Positions 1 to 5,487 of a DNA stretch of 7,937 nt are shown piece after piece. This stretch comes from Burkholderiales bacterium (GTDB lineage Bacteria; Pseudomonadota; Gammaproteobacteria; Burkholderiales; Thiobacillaceae). Below the pieces are notes generated by a model that was not told the DNA's origin, searched no databases, and was given only the letters and a program-made list of their open reading frames with translations. Position numbers and translations under genes: made by a program. How positions within the stretch are numbered: the first letter of the stretch is position 1; each line of letters starts with the position of its first letter. The stretch is from assembly GCA_005790965.1 (NCBI GenBank), contig SXTL01000048.1, positions 1-7,937 of the forward strand. The letters are read 5' to 3'.

Positions 1-109
1 CCGACAGGTTAAGGCGGGTGATGGCTTGCTTGAGCAGGTTGAGGGCGGCGCCATCGGCCTCGGCATGGATCTCGATCTCGCGTCCGGAAAGGGCGCTGTT
101 GGGCCGCCC
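1..109 (-). pseudogene. comM: ComM/YifB-like Mg-chelatase family ATPase, internal C-terminal fragment
   Basis: Reading the minus strand from 109 down to 1 gives 36 codons without a stop. The peptide begins GRPNSALSGREIEIHAEAD and ends LLKQAITRLNLS. I recognise this as the stretch just before the SARAYHRILKVARTIADL motif near the C-terminus of ComM/YifB proteins: an N-x-x-L-x-G element, then a helix with LL-x-x-A and L-x-LS. ComM is a cytoplasmic AAA+ helicase-like protein that helps integrate incoming DNA during natural transformation. The fragment runs off the left edge, where the rest of the C-terminus should lie. On its 5' side it is cut off at about position 110, where cusA begins on the other strand. 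As it stands here the gene is broken, or the join is an assembly artefact. The identification rests on a short peptide recalled from memory. Confidence 0.68.
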
Positions 110-2003
110 CTTTGAAAATGCGCACAAGCATCTGGAGCGTGCGGCGCCGGACACCCCGCGCATCATCAGTCTGGTGAATGCCTGCAAGGAAGTGGGGCCA
201 TCGCTGTTCTTTTCGTTGCTGATTATCACGGTGTCTTTCCTGCCGGTGTTTACGCTGGAGGCCCAGGAGGGCCGGTTATTCGCGCCGCTGGCTTACACCA
301 AGACCTATGCGATGGCGGGGGCGGCGATCCTGTCGGTGACGCTGGTACCGGCACTGATGTTGTTATTGGTGCGCGGCCATATTCGGCCCGAGGCGCAAAA
401 CCCGGTTAATCGCGGCCTGATTGCGTTGTATCGCCCGATCATTGCCGGGGTGTTGCGGCACAAAATGGGCACTTTGTTGTTGGCATTGCTCGCGCTGGCC
501 TCTAGTGTCTGGCCGCTGGCGAGGCTGGGCAGCGAGTTTATGCCGACGCTGAACGAAGGCATATTGTTTTACATGCCTACCGCCCTGCCGGGGATGAGCG
601 TGACTCAGGCCAGTGAGCTGTTGCAAAAACAGGATCGCATCCTCAAGACCTTTCCCGAGGTTGAATCGGTGTTCGGCAAGGCTGGGCGCATGGCCAGTGC
701 CACCGATCCCGCACCGCTGGAGATGTTTGAGACAGTCATTAACTTAAAGCCCGAGGCACAGTGGCGGCCGGGTATGACGGTGGATGCGCTGACCGCCGAG
801 ATGGATCGTGCCCTGCAATTCCCAGGGGTGGCCAATTCATGGACGATGCCGATCAAGGCCCGCATCGACAGGCTCTCTACAGGTATTCGGACGCCGGTTG
901 GGGTCAAGGTGTTTGGCGGCGATCTGATCGAGTTGGAGCGGCTGGCACGGCAGGTAGAGGTCAGCGTCAAGTCGGTGCCGGGCGCAGGTTCGGTGTATGC
1001 CGAACGAGTGACGGGCGGTCGCTATCTCGACATCACCCCAGATCGCGCCCAGTTGGCGCGTTACGGGTTGTCGATCGATGCCGTGCAGGACACGATCGCC
1101 TTGGCGTTGGGCGGAGAGACGCTGACGATGACGGTGGAAGGCCGTGAGCGCTACGGCGTGGCGTTACGCTATCCGCGCGACCTGCGCGACCACCCCGAGA
1201 CCATTGCACGCGAGGTCTTGGTGGCCACGCCCTCTGGCGCGCAGATTCCGCTGGGGCAAGTGGCGCGGCTGTCGATTGCCCAGGGCGCACCAGGCATTCG
1301 TACCGAAAATGGCCTGCTGGTGGCCTATGTGTTCGTCGATGTGCGCGAGCGCGATATTGGCTCGTTTGTGGCTGAGGCGCAGGCCAAGGTGAGCGCCGAG
1401 GTCAGCTTCCCGGCCGGCTATTACGCCCAGTGGAGCGGTCAATATGAATACATGCAACGGGCCATCGCCAAGCTCAAGATTGTGGTGCCGGCGACGCTGT
1501 TCATCATCTTTGTGTTGCTTTATCTCAACTTCCGACGGCTGACCGAGACCTTGATCGTGATGCTGTCGGTACCCTTCGCGCTGGTCGGCGGGCTGTGGTT
1601 TGTCTGGTATCTGGGCTACAACCTCAGTGTCGCGGTAGCCGTGGGGCTGATTGCCCTGGCCGGTGTCGCGGCTGAGACCGGGGTAGTCATGCTGCTCTAC
1701 CTCGATCATGCCTTGCAGGCCGCACGCGCCGAGGCCGATGCGCGCGGTGAGGCGCTGAATGTTGCTGGCCTGTACGCGGCCATCATGGCGGGCGCGGTAG
1801 AGCGGGTGCGGCCCAAGATGATGACGGTGACCGCGATCATGGCTGGCCTGTTGCCAATTCTGTGGTCTACTGGCGCCGGCTCCGAGGTGATGCGCCGTAT
1901 TGCCGCCCCCATGATCGGCGGCATGGTCACCTCGACGGTATTAACGCTGGGCGTCATTCCGGCGATATATGCACTGATTCAGCAACGGAGACTTAGGCCA
2001 TGA
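18..2003 (+). CDS. cusA: CusA-type heavy-metal efflux RND transporter, 5'-truncated (C-terminal ~629 residues)
   Basis: Inner-membrane proton/metal antiporter subunit of a tripartite Cu(I)/Ag(I)-type efflux system (HME-RND family). Homology starts at about base 114 with ENAHKHLE, which in full-length CusA follows transmembrane helix 4, near residue 415 of ~1045. The first ~32 codons of the open frame are antisense to the comM fragment and are not CusA, so the GTG at 18 and ATG at 21 are spurious starts. The N-terminal half is absent, including helices 1-4 with the proton-relay aspartate. Seen here are three hydrophobic segments near residues 56-75, 98-117 and 148-167, then a large periplasmic domain with LNEG and DPAPLEMFET motifs, then a terminal helix bundle from about residue 487. 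GAGSEVMRRIAAPMIGG is typical of the family. In E. coli CusA, as I recall it, RIDM and RYGM carry methionines; here they are RIDR (Arg285) and RYGL, so metal preference may differ. The fragment would not work alone. Confidence 0.93.
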   Translation: MMACLSRLRAAPSASAWISISRPERALLGRPFENAHKHLERAAPDTPRIISLVNACKEVGPSLFFSLLIITVSFLPVFTLEAQEGRLFAPLAYTKTYAMAGAAILSVTLVPALMLLLVRGHIRPEAQNPVNRGLIALYRPIIAGVLRHKMGTLLLALLALASSVWPLARLGSEFMPTLNEGILFYMPTALPGMSVTQASELLQKQDRILKTFPEVESVFGKAGRMASATDPAPLEMFETVINLKPEAQWRPGMTVDALTAEMDRALQFPGVANSWTMPIKARIDRLSTGIRTPVGVKVFGGDLIELERLARQVEVSVKSVPGAGSVYAERVTGGRYLDITPDRAQLARYGLSIDAVQDTIALALGGETLTMTVEGRERYGVALRYPRDLRDHPETIAREVLVATPSGAQIPLGQVARLSIAQGAPGIRTENGLLVAYVFVDVRERDIGSFVAEAQAKVSAEVSFPAGYYAQWSGQYEYMQRAIAKLKIVVPATLFIIFVLLYLNFRRLTETLIVMLSVPFALVGGLWFVWYLGYNLSVAVAVGLIALAGVAAETGVVMLLYLDHALQAARAEADARGEALNVAGLYAAIMAGAVERVRPKMMTVTAIMAGLLPILWSTGAGSEVMRRIAAPMIGGMVTSTVLTLGVIPAIYALIQQRRLRP

Positions 2004-2614
2004 GCCGTGTTCAGCATTGGGAAACTGTTTATCGCAACAAGGCTGTCGATCAGGTGAGCTGGTTTCAGCCGAAGGCCGAGACCTCATTCAGGTTGATCGA
2101 CTCCCTCTGCCCTGATCGCACGGCGTGCATCATTGATGTCGGTGCGGGCGCATCCGTGCTGGCGGACAACCTGTTGGATGCAGGCTACCGCCACCTCACC
2201 GTGTTGGATATCGCCGCGCCGGCGCTGGAGATCTCCCAAGGACGATTGGGTGAACGGGCCGCGCAGGTGGATTGGCGCGTGGGCGATGTGACGACCGTGG
2301 CCTTGCCCGAGGCGGCATTTGATGTATGGCATGACCGTGCGGTATTCCATTTTCTGACCGACGAAGCGGACCGCCGCCGTTATGTGGCGCAGGTACTGCG
2401 CGCCGTGCGCCCCGGTGGACATGTCATTGTCGCCACCTTTGGCTCGGATGGCCCGCTGCAATGTTCCAACCTGGATGTCTGTCGCTACGCCCCGGATGAC
2501 CTGCATGCTGAATTCGGCGCGGGTTTTGAGCGGCTTGGCCATCACGCCGAGATGCACTACACCCCCGCCGGAAAGTGTCAGGCGTTTGTGTATTGCTGTT
2601 GTCGACGAGGGTGA
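2000..2614 (+). CDS. class I SAM-dependent methyltransferase
   Basis: Predicted soluble 204-residue methyltransferase of the Rossmann type; the substrate is unknown. Visible motifs are the SAM-binding glycine loop DVGAGAS (46-52), the acidic end of strand 2 in TVLD (D70), VGD at 94-96, FHFLTD (116-121) after strand 4, and LRAVRPGG (133-140) followed by a strand. The N-terminal HWETVYRNK...VSWFQ is typical of a small family of bacterial methyltransferases. The tail is rich in cysteine (C155, C161, C193 and C199-201), which could bind metal or thiol ligands, but that is inference. The ATG overlaps the cusA stop as ATGA, with GGAG at 1987-1990 in front. It is therefore translationally coupled to cusA and probably the last gene of that metal-efflux operon. 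No role in metal resistance can be read from the sequence. Confidence 0.88.
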   Translation: MSRVQHWETVYRNKAVDQVSWFQPKAETSFRLIDSLCPDRTACIIDVGAGASVLADNLLDAGYRHLTVLDIAAPALEISQGRLGERAAQVDWRVGDVTTVALPEAAFDVWHDRAVFHFLTDEADRRRYVAQVLRAVRPGGHVIVATFGSDGPLQCSNLDVCRYAPDDLHAEFGAGFERLGHHAEMHYTPAGKCQAFVYCCCRRG

Positions 2615-2644
2615 TTGATTATTTTTTCGTTATGGGTGTATAAG
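2615..2644 (+). promoter_or_regulatory. candidate sigma70 promoter for the monoheme cytochrome c gene
   Basis: TTGATT (2615-2620) lies 18 bases before TATAAG (2639-2644). These match the -35 and -10 consensus at 4/6 and 5/6. Transcription would begin near 2651, about 43 bases before the cytochrome start. It falls directly after the methyltransferase stop, so the cytochrome can be expressed independently of the cusA operon. Pattern match only. Confidence 0.5.
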
Positions 2645-2649
2645 TCGTG

Positions 2650-2675
2650 TGCCGCCTGCTGGTATTTGGCGGGCA
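2650..2675 (+). other. predicted 5'-UTR stem-loop upstream of the cytochrome c gene
   Basis: TGCCGCC (2650-2656) can pair with GGCGGGCA (2668-2675), forming seven base pairs with one bulged base around an 11-base loop. No T-run follows, so it is not a terminator. It would sit at the very 5' end of a transcript from the candidate promoter and ends just before the ribosome binding site at 2681. Its role, perhaps mRNA stability, is inference. Confidence 0.3.
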
Positions 2676-2693
2676 TATACGAGGAGAGACATA

Positions 2694-3146
2694 ATGAAAA
2701 TGGTGGCATTCGCGGGCTTGTTGTGGTCGGCATCAGTGTCATTTGCAGGGGATGAGGCGGTGACCTACCGCAAGGACATAGCTCCTCTATGGGAGCAGAA
2801 ATGCAAGAAATGCCACGGTGCTGATGCGCCTAGCCTGGCAGAGTTTGATGCCAACAAAAACGAATACAAAATGCTGAATAAGGGGCCTCGTATGGATAGC
2901 TATCCGCACATGGTTCAGTTTGTCGGCTGGCCGGATACGGGGGCGATCATGCGTCGTCTGGATGATGGCAAGAACACCAAGGATGGCAAGCCGGGCAACA
3001 TGTATATCAATCTGGGCACTAATGATGAAGAGCGTCAGAAAAACCTGGGGCTGTTCAAGGCCTGGGTGGGTGAGGGTGGTTGGGTGTTGAAGAAATTCAA
3101 GGATCTGACTCGGGAAGAGCTGGGGAAGATGCAAGTGCCTGAATAG
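2694..3146 (+). CDS. periplasmic monoheme cytochrome c
   Basis: A 150-residue secreted c-type cytochrome. The first 18 residues form a signal peptide ending SFA, so the mature protein starts near GDEAV. A single heme-attachment motif CKKCH is at residues 37-41, inside a class I-like helix (RKDIAPLWEQKCKKCHG). M103 in GNMY is a possible axial ligand, though M73 or M86 cannot be excluded. The rest is very rich in lysine, aspartate and glutamate and ends in a charged helix. The ATG at 2694 is chosen because GAGGAGAG (2681-2688) lies 5 bases upstream and the signal peptide begins there. The longer reading from GTG 2649 adds 15 residues with no ribosome site and hides the signal. It has its own candidate promoter and terminator, so it is probably monocistronic. 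Electron transfer near the SHP-DHC-cytochrome b operon is likely, but no partner can be assigned. Confidence 0.88.
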   Translation: MKMVAFAGLLWSASVSFAGDEAVTYRKDIAPLWEQKCKKCHGADAPSLAEFDANKNEYKMLNKGPRMDSYPHMVQFVGWPDTGAIMRRLDDGKNTKDGKPGNMYINLGTNDEERQKNLGLFKAWVGEGGWVLKKFKDLTREELGKMQVPE

Positions 3147-3167
3147 GATCGTCTGTTCATGCGTGAT

Positions 3168-3196
3168 TCGGGCCGGTGTCATCCGGCCCGATTTTT
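3168..3196 (+). terminator. rho-independent terminator after the monoheme cytochrome c gene
   Basis: A perfect 9-bp stem, TCGGGCCGG (3168-3176) with CCGGCCCGA (3183-3191), encloses a six-base loop TGTCAT and runs directly into TTTTT (3192-3196). It lies 21 bases after the stop codon and separates this gene from the SHP operon. Confidence 0.92.
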
Positions 3197-3208
3197 ATGG
3201 ATGGGCCG

Positions 3209-3226
3209 GATAAGCTTTCCTTAAGG
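3209..3226 (+). promoter_or_regulatory. candidate response-regulator binding site upstream of the SHP operon
   Basis: GATAAG (3209-3214) and CTTAAG (3220-3225) are separated by 5 bases, so their TAAG cores repeat every 11 bases, one helical turn. OmpR-family regulators of the PmrA/QseB type bind direct repeats of the form YTTAAG-N5-YTTAAG. The second half-site fits fully; the first differs at two bases. The site lies 45-60 bases before the SHP start, where an activator contacting the -35 region would bind. No good consensus promoter is seen. CAATAT at 3236-3241 is a weak possible -10. The regulator encoded downstream is the obvious candidate to bind here; this is inference. Confidence 0.45.
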
Positions 3227-3269
3227 TTTGACCCTCAATATCGCTCCTGCCTTGATATAGGAGTCGATC

Positions 3270-3671
3270 ATGAAATTCTTGCTGATGTTGTTATGGGCCT
3301 TGAGCACGCCCATCTTGGCCAATACAGGGGTTGCGGTGCAGATTCAGGCCAGGCTGGCTGCCGAGGCGCGGGCGGCAGACGCTACTTTCCAGGGGTTTTC
3401 GGTACAACGCGGTGAGGCGTTTTATCGGGACCGACATGGTGACTGGAGTTGTGCCACCTGCCATACCGATCATCCCGCCAAGGGCGGCCGTCACGCGGTG
3501 ACGCAGAAGGCCATTCTGCCTTTGGCCCCGTCGGCCAATCCGGAGCGCTTTACTGATCCGAAAAAGGTGGAAAAGTGGTTCAAGCGTAATTGCAACGATG
3601 TGTTGAACCGGCCTTGTACAGCTCGTGAGAAGGGCGATTTCATCGCTTACATATTAACTGTGCGTCCTTAA
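3270..3671 (+). CDS. SHP-like (DUF1924) oxygen-binding-type monoheme cytochrome c
   Basis: A 133-residue secreted cytochrome of the sphaeroides heme protein (SHP, DUF1924) family. These are high-spin-capable cytochromes that bind O2 or NO when an axial asparagine swings away. The signal peptide is residues 1-17, ending ILA. Heme motif CATCH is at 61-65, followed by the family pattern GRHAVTQKAI and NPERFTDPKKVEKWF. The RNCNDVLNRPC segment holds C108 and C116, spaced as in the disulfide I recall from the Rhodobacter protein. N107, just before the first cysteine, is the likely axial ligand, inferred by that alignment. The stretch before the heme motif (RHGDWS) looks shorter than in many relatives. 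The ATG at 3270 follows AGGAG (3259-3263) with a 6-base gap. It is the first gene of a five-gene run; DHC follows 10 bases after its stop, its ribosome site touching the SHP stop codon. Confidence 0.9.
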   Translation: MKFLLMLLWALSTPILANTGVAVQIQARLAAEARAADATFQGFSVQRGEAFYRDRHGDWSCATCHTDHPAKGGRHAVTQKAILPLAPSANPERFTDPKKVEKWFKRNCNDVLNRPCTAREKGDFIAYILTVRP

Positions 3672-3681
3672 GGAGATGATG

Positions 3682-4137
3682 ATGAAGCGCGTATGGATGG
3701 TGGGTGTGGTGTGGGTCTTTGCCTTGTCCGTTTGGGCGGGTGAACATCGTTACGGGCCTTATCCAAAACTGTATGGGCAGGAATGTGCGAGCTGTCATGT
3801 GGTGTATCCGCCTGAGTTGATGACGGCGGCGGGGTGGCGTCAGGTGATGCAGCAGCTTGGCAAGCACTATGGCAGCGATGCGAGCCTTGATGCTGGACCC
3901 CAGGCCGAGATTAGCGCCTTTCTGGAGCGGCAGGCGAGTCGTCGGGCTAAACATGCGCCAACGGAGGCCTCTGCCCGCTTGAGTCGCTCGAACTGGTTTG
4001 TGCATGAACACGGCCAGACCCCGCCGCCCAAGGTGTCTTTTGCGCATTGCGAGGCGTGTCATACAGGCGCCGAGCAGATGGATTACAGTGAACGCGGTCT
4101 GCGTTTGCCGGCGGGTTATCGCCAGCGGGGAGATTGA
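3682..4137 (+). CDS. diheme cytochrome c (DHC family)
   Basis: A 151-residue secreted diheme cytochrome c of the DHC family, the usual electron donor partner of SHP. It has a signal peptide (MKRVWMVGVVWVFALSVWA, 1-19) and then heme motifs CASCH (35-39) and CEACH (123-127), one near each end, as in known DHC proteins. The first is followed by VVYPPELM and GWRQVMQQLGKHYG, a hallmark of the family. Three ATGs in a row occur at 3676, 3679 and 3682. The third is chosen because AAGGAG (3670-3675) lies 6 bases before it and touches the first one; the other starts add only one or two methionines. It ends two bases before the cytochrome b ATG, so the two genes are probably translated together. It is expected in the periplasm, carrying electrons from the membrane cytochrome b to SHP. 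Confidence 0.9.
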   Translation: MKRVWMVGVVWVFALSVWAGEHRYGPYPKLYGQECASCHVVYPPELMTAAGWRQVMQQLGKHYGSDASLDAGPQAEISAFLERQASRRAKHAPTEASARLSRSNWFVHEHGQTPPPKVSFAHCEACHTGAEQMDYSERGLRLPAGYRQRGD

Positions 4138-4139
4138 GC

Positions 4140-4814
4140 ATGGTCGGACGCATTTTGGTCTGGGATATCCCGACGCGGGTGTTTCACGGGTTGCTGGTGG
4201 CGTGCTTCGGGCTGGCATGGCTGAGTGCGGAATCTGAACGGCTACGCGACATCCATGTGCTCAGCAGCTATTTGTTGCTGGCCTTGATCGGGTTCCGTCT
4301 GGTTTGGGGTCTCATCGGTAGCCGTTATGCGCGGTTTGCCGAATTCGTGCGGGGGCCGAGTGCGGTGTCAGCCTACCTGCGGGGTCTGATGCAGGGGCAT
4401 CCACCGACATACACGGGCCATAACCCGGCGGGTGCGCTGGCCATCGTTGCCCTACTCGGGCTGGGTGTGGCGAGCGGCATTACGGGTTGGCTCGCCTTCA
4501 ACGAGATGGGCGGCGAGGTCGTGGCGGAGCTCCACGAGACGGTGGCCAACGCCATGCTGGCCTTGGTATTTTTGCATATTCTGGCGGTCGTGATCTCCAG
4601 TCGCCTGCATGGCGAAAATCTGGTCAAGGCGATGTTGACCGGCTATAAGTCAGGCGCTTCAGGGATGGGTATCCGGCGCGCGCATGGTGGAGTGGCCTTG
4701 GTTCTGGTCACGGGGCTGGCGGCCTTTGGGTGGGCCATGATTCAGGGTAAGCTGCCAGCGTTGTGGGATCCGCTTTCAGCTTCGGTGGTGGGCAAGTCGC
4801 ATGAGGAGGGTTGA
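4140..4814 (+). CDS. membrane cytochrome b561-family protein (SHP/DHC-associated)
   Basis: A 224-residue integral membrane b-type cytochrome related to the Ni,Fe-hydrogenase cytochrome b subunit / bacterial cytochrome b561 family. WDIPTRVFHGLLV opens helix 1. Candidate heme-ligand histidines in the first four helices are H16, H39, H132 and H146; H157 follows helix 4 in SRLHGENLVKAM, a family signature. Hydrophobic segments lie near residues 15-30, 40-60, 98-120, 135-153 and 182-202, the last one after the usual four-helix core. It probably oxidises quinol and hands electrons to DHC. The ATG at 4140 is preferred because GGGGAG (4127-4132) is 7 bases upstream; a TTG at 4134 would leave almost no spacing. 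Its stop overlaps the response regulator start by one base, linking expression of the redox module and its regulator. Confidence 0.87.
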   Translation: MVGRILVWDIPTRVFHGLLVACFGLAWLSAESERLRDIHVLSSYLLLALIGFRLVWGLIGSRYARFAEFVRGPSAVSAYLRGLMQGHPPTYTGHNPAGALAIVALLGLGVASGITGWLAFNEMGGEVVAELHETVANAMLALVFLHILAVVISSRLHGENLVKAMLTGYKSGASGMGIRRAHGGVALVLVTGLAAFGWAMIQGKLPALWDPLSASVVGKSHEEG

Positions 4815-5470
4815 TGCATCTCCTGATTGTTGAAGATGACCGCTTGTTGGGTCAGGCCCTTGTGGCCGGCCTGGAACAGGCGGGTTTTCAACCGGACTGG
4901 GTTCGGGACGGGCTGGTGGCCTGGACTACCGTGCAGGCGGAACAGTTCTCAGCCTTGGTGCTCGACATTGGGTTGCCGCGCCTGTCCGGGCTTGATCTTT
5001 TGCGTCGCCTGCGGCAGGCGGGTTCGGCGATGCCCGTCCTGCTGTTGACCGCTCGTGACACCCCTCAGGACATCATCGCCGGGCTTAATGCGGGCGCGGA
5101 CGATTACCTGATCAAGCCCTTCGACATGGGCGAATTGGCGGCGCGACTGCGGGCCATTGTGCGGCGCGGTGCGGGCCATGCGGCACCGATTCTGAAACAG
5201 GGCGATCTGTATCTGGATCCCGCCAATCGTATCGTGATGAGGGCGGGTGAGTCTGTGGATCTGTCGGTCCGCGAATACGACCTGCTCCACCTCTTGCTGT
5301 TATCAGCGGGTAAGGTCAAGACCCGTGCCCAACTGGAAGCGCAGTTGTATTGTTGGGGCGATGCCGTGGAATCCAATGCCCTCGAGGTCCATGTTCACCA
5401 CCTGCGCCGAAAATTGGGGGCGGAGTTGATACGCACCGTGCGCGGTGTGGGTTATATGATCCCGGCATGA
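4814..5470 (+). CDS. OmpR-family response regulator, QseB/PmrA-like
   Basis: A 218-residue cytoplasmic transcription regulator. The receiver domain (1-115) has the acidic pocket E7-D8-D9, phosphoacceptor D51 in LVLDIGLP, T79 and K101 in IKPFD. The C-terminal winged helix (about 125-217) has LSVREYDLLHLLL, the recognition region SNALEVHVHHLRRKLG and the final wing IRTVRGVGYMI. These wordings are typical of the QseB/PmrA/TctD group. The start at ATG 4814 follows AGGAGG (4804-4809) and overlaps the cytochrome b stop as TGATG; the TTG at 4811 adds just one residue and is too close to the ribosome site. Its own stop overlaps the kinase start as ATGA. It probably regulates the operon it lies in, through the TAAG repeat before SHP; that target is inference. 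It should not be taken as the E. coli QseB ortholog by function. Confidence 0.93.
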   Translation: MHLLIVEDDRLLGQALVAGLEQAGFQPDWVRDGLVAWTTVQAEQFSALVLDIGLPRLSGLDLLRRLRQAGSAMPVLLLTARDTPQDIIAGLNAGADDYLIKPFDMGELAARLRAIVRRGAGHAAPILKQGDLYLDPANRIVMRAGESVDLSVREYDLLHLLLLSAGKVKTRAQLEAQLYCWGDAVESNALEVHVHHLRRKLGAELIRTVRGVGYMIPA

Positions 5471-5487
5471 GTGATCCCGGTATGAGC
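5458..5487 (+). repeat. 15-bp tandem duplication at the regulator/kinase junction
   Basis: GATCCCGGCATGAGT (5458-5472) is followed immediately by GATCCCGGTATGAGC (5473-5487), with two mismatches. The unit contains the overlapping stop and start ATGA, so both copies carry a possible regulator stop and kinase start in the same frames. The duplication adds five residues (MSDPG) to the kinase N-terminus. Confidence 0.85.

Noticed and set aside
605..970. Open frames on the minus strand inside cusA (also 305-626, 1164-1709 and 1706-1957)
   Set aside because: They are antisense to a strongly recognisable CusA coding sequence, have low-complexity basic or Ser/Arg-rich translations and no recognisable motif.
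2591..2627. Possible terminator after the methyltransferase, from the T-run at 2622-2627
   Set aside because: No stable hairpin precedes the T-run; only the short GTCGAC palindrome is present, so I treat the region as promoter instead.
2649..2693. GTG start at 2649 for the monoheme cytochrome
   Set aside because: It lacks a ribosome site, adds 15 residues before a normal signal peptide, and overlaps the predicted transcript start and hairpin; ATG 2694 has a strong GAGGAGAG.
3228..3256. TTGACC (3228-3233) as a consensus -35 for the SHP operon
   Set aside because: The matching -10 would be CTTGAT at 3251, giving a start near 3263 that removes the AGGAG ribosome site; the -10 match is also poor.
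3176..3415. Open frame on the plus strand starting in the terminator and overlapping SHP
   Set aside because: It begins inside the terminator hairpin and runs out of frame through the SHP gene; no recognisable protein.
5350..5466. Upstream extension of the histidine kinase from 5350
   Set aside because: It lies wholly inside the regulator's DNA-binding domain; its translation is proline/cysteine-rich and unlike a kinase N-terminus, which properly begins at the ATGA overlap.
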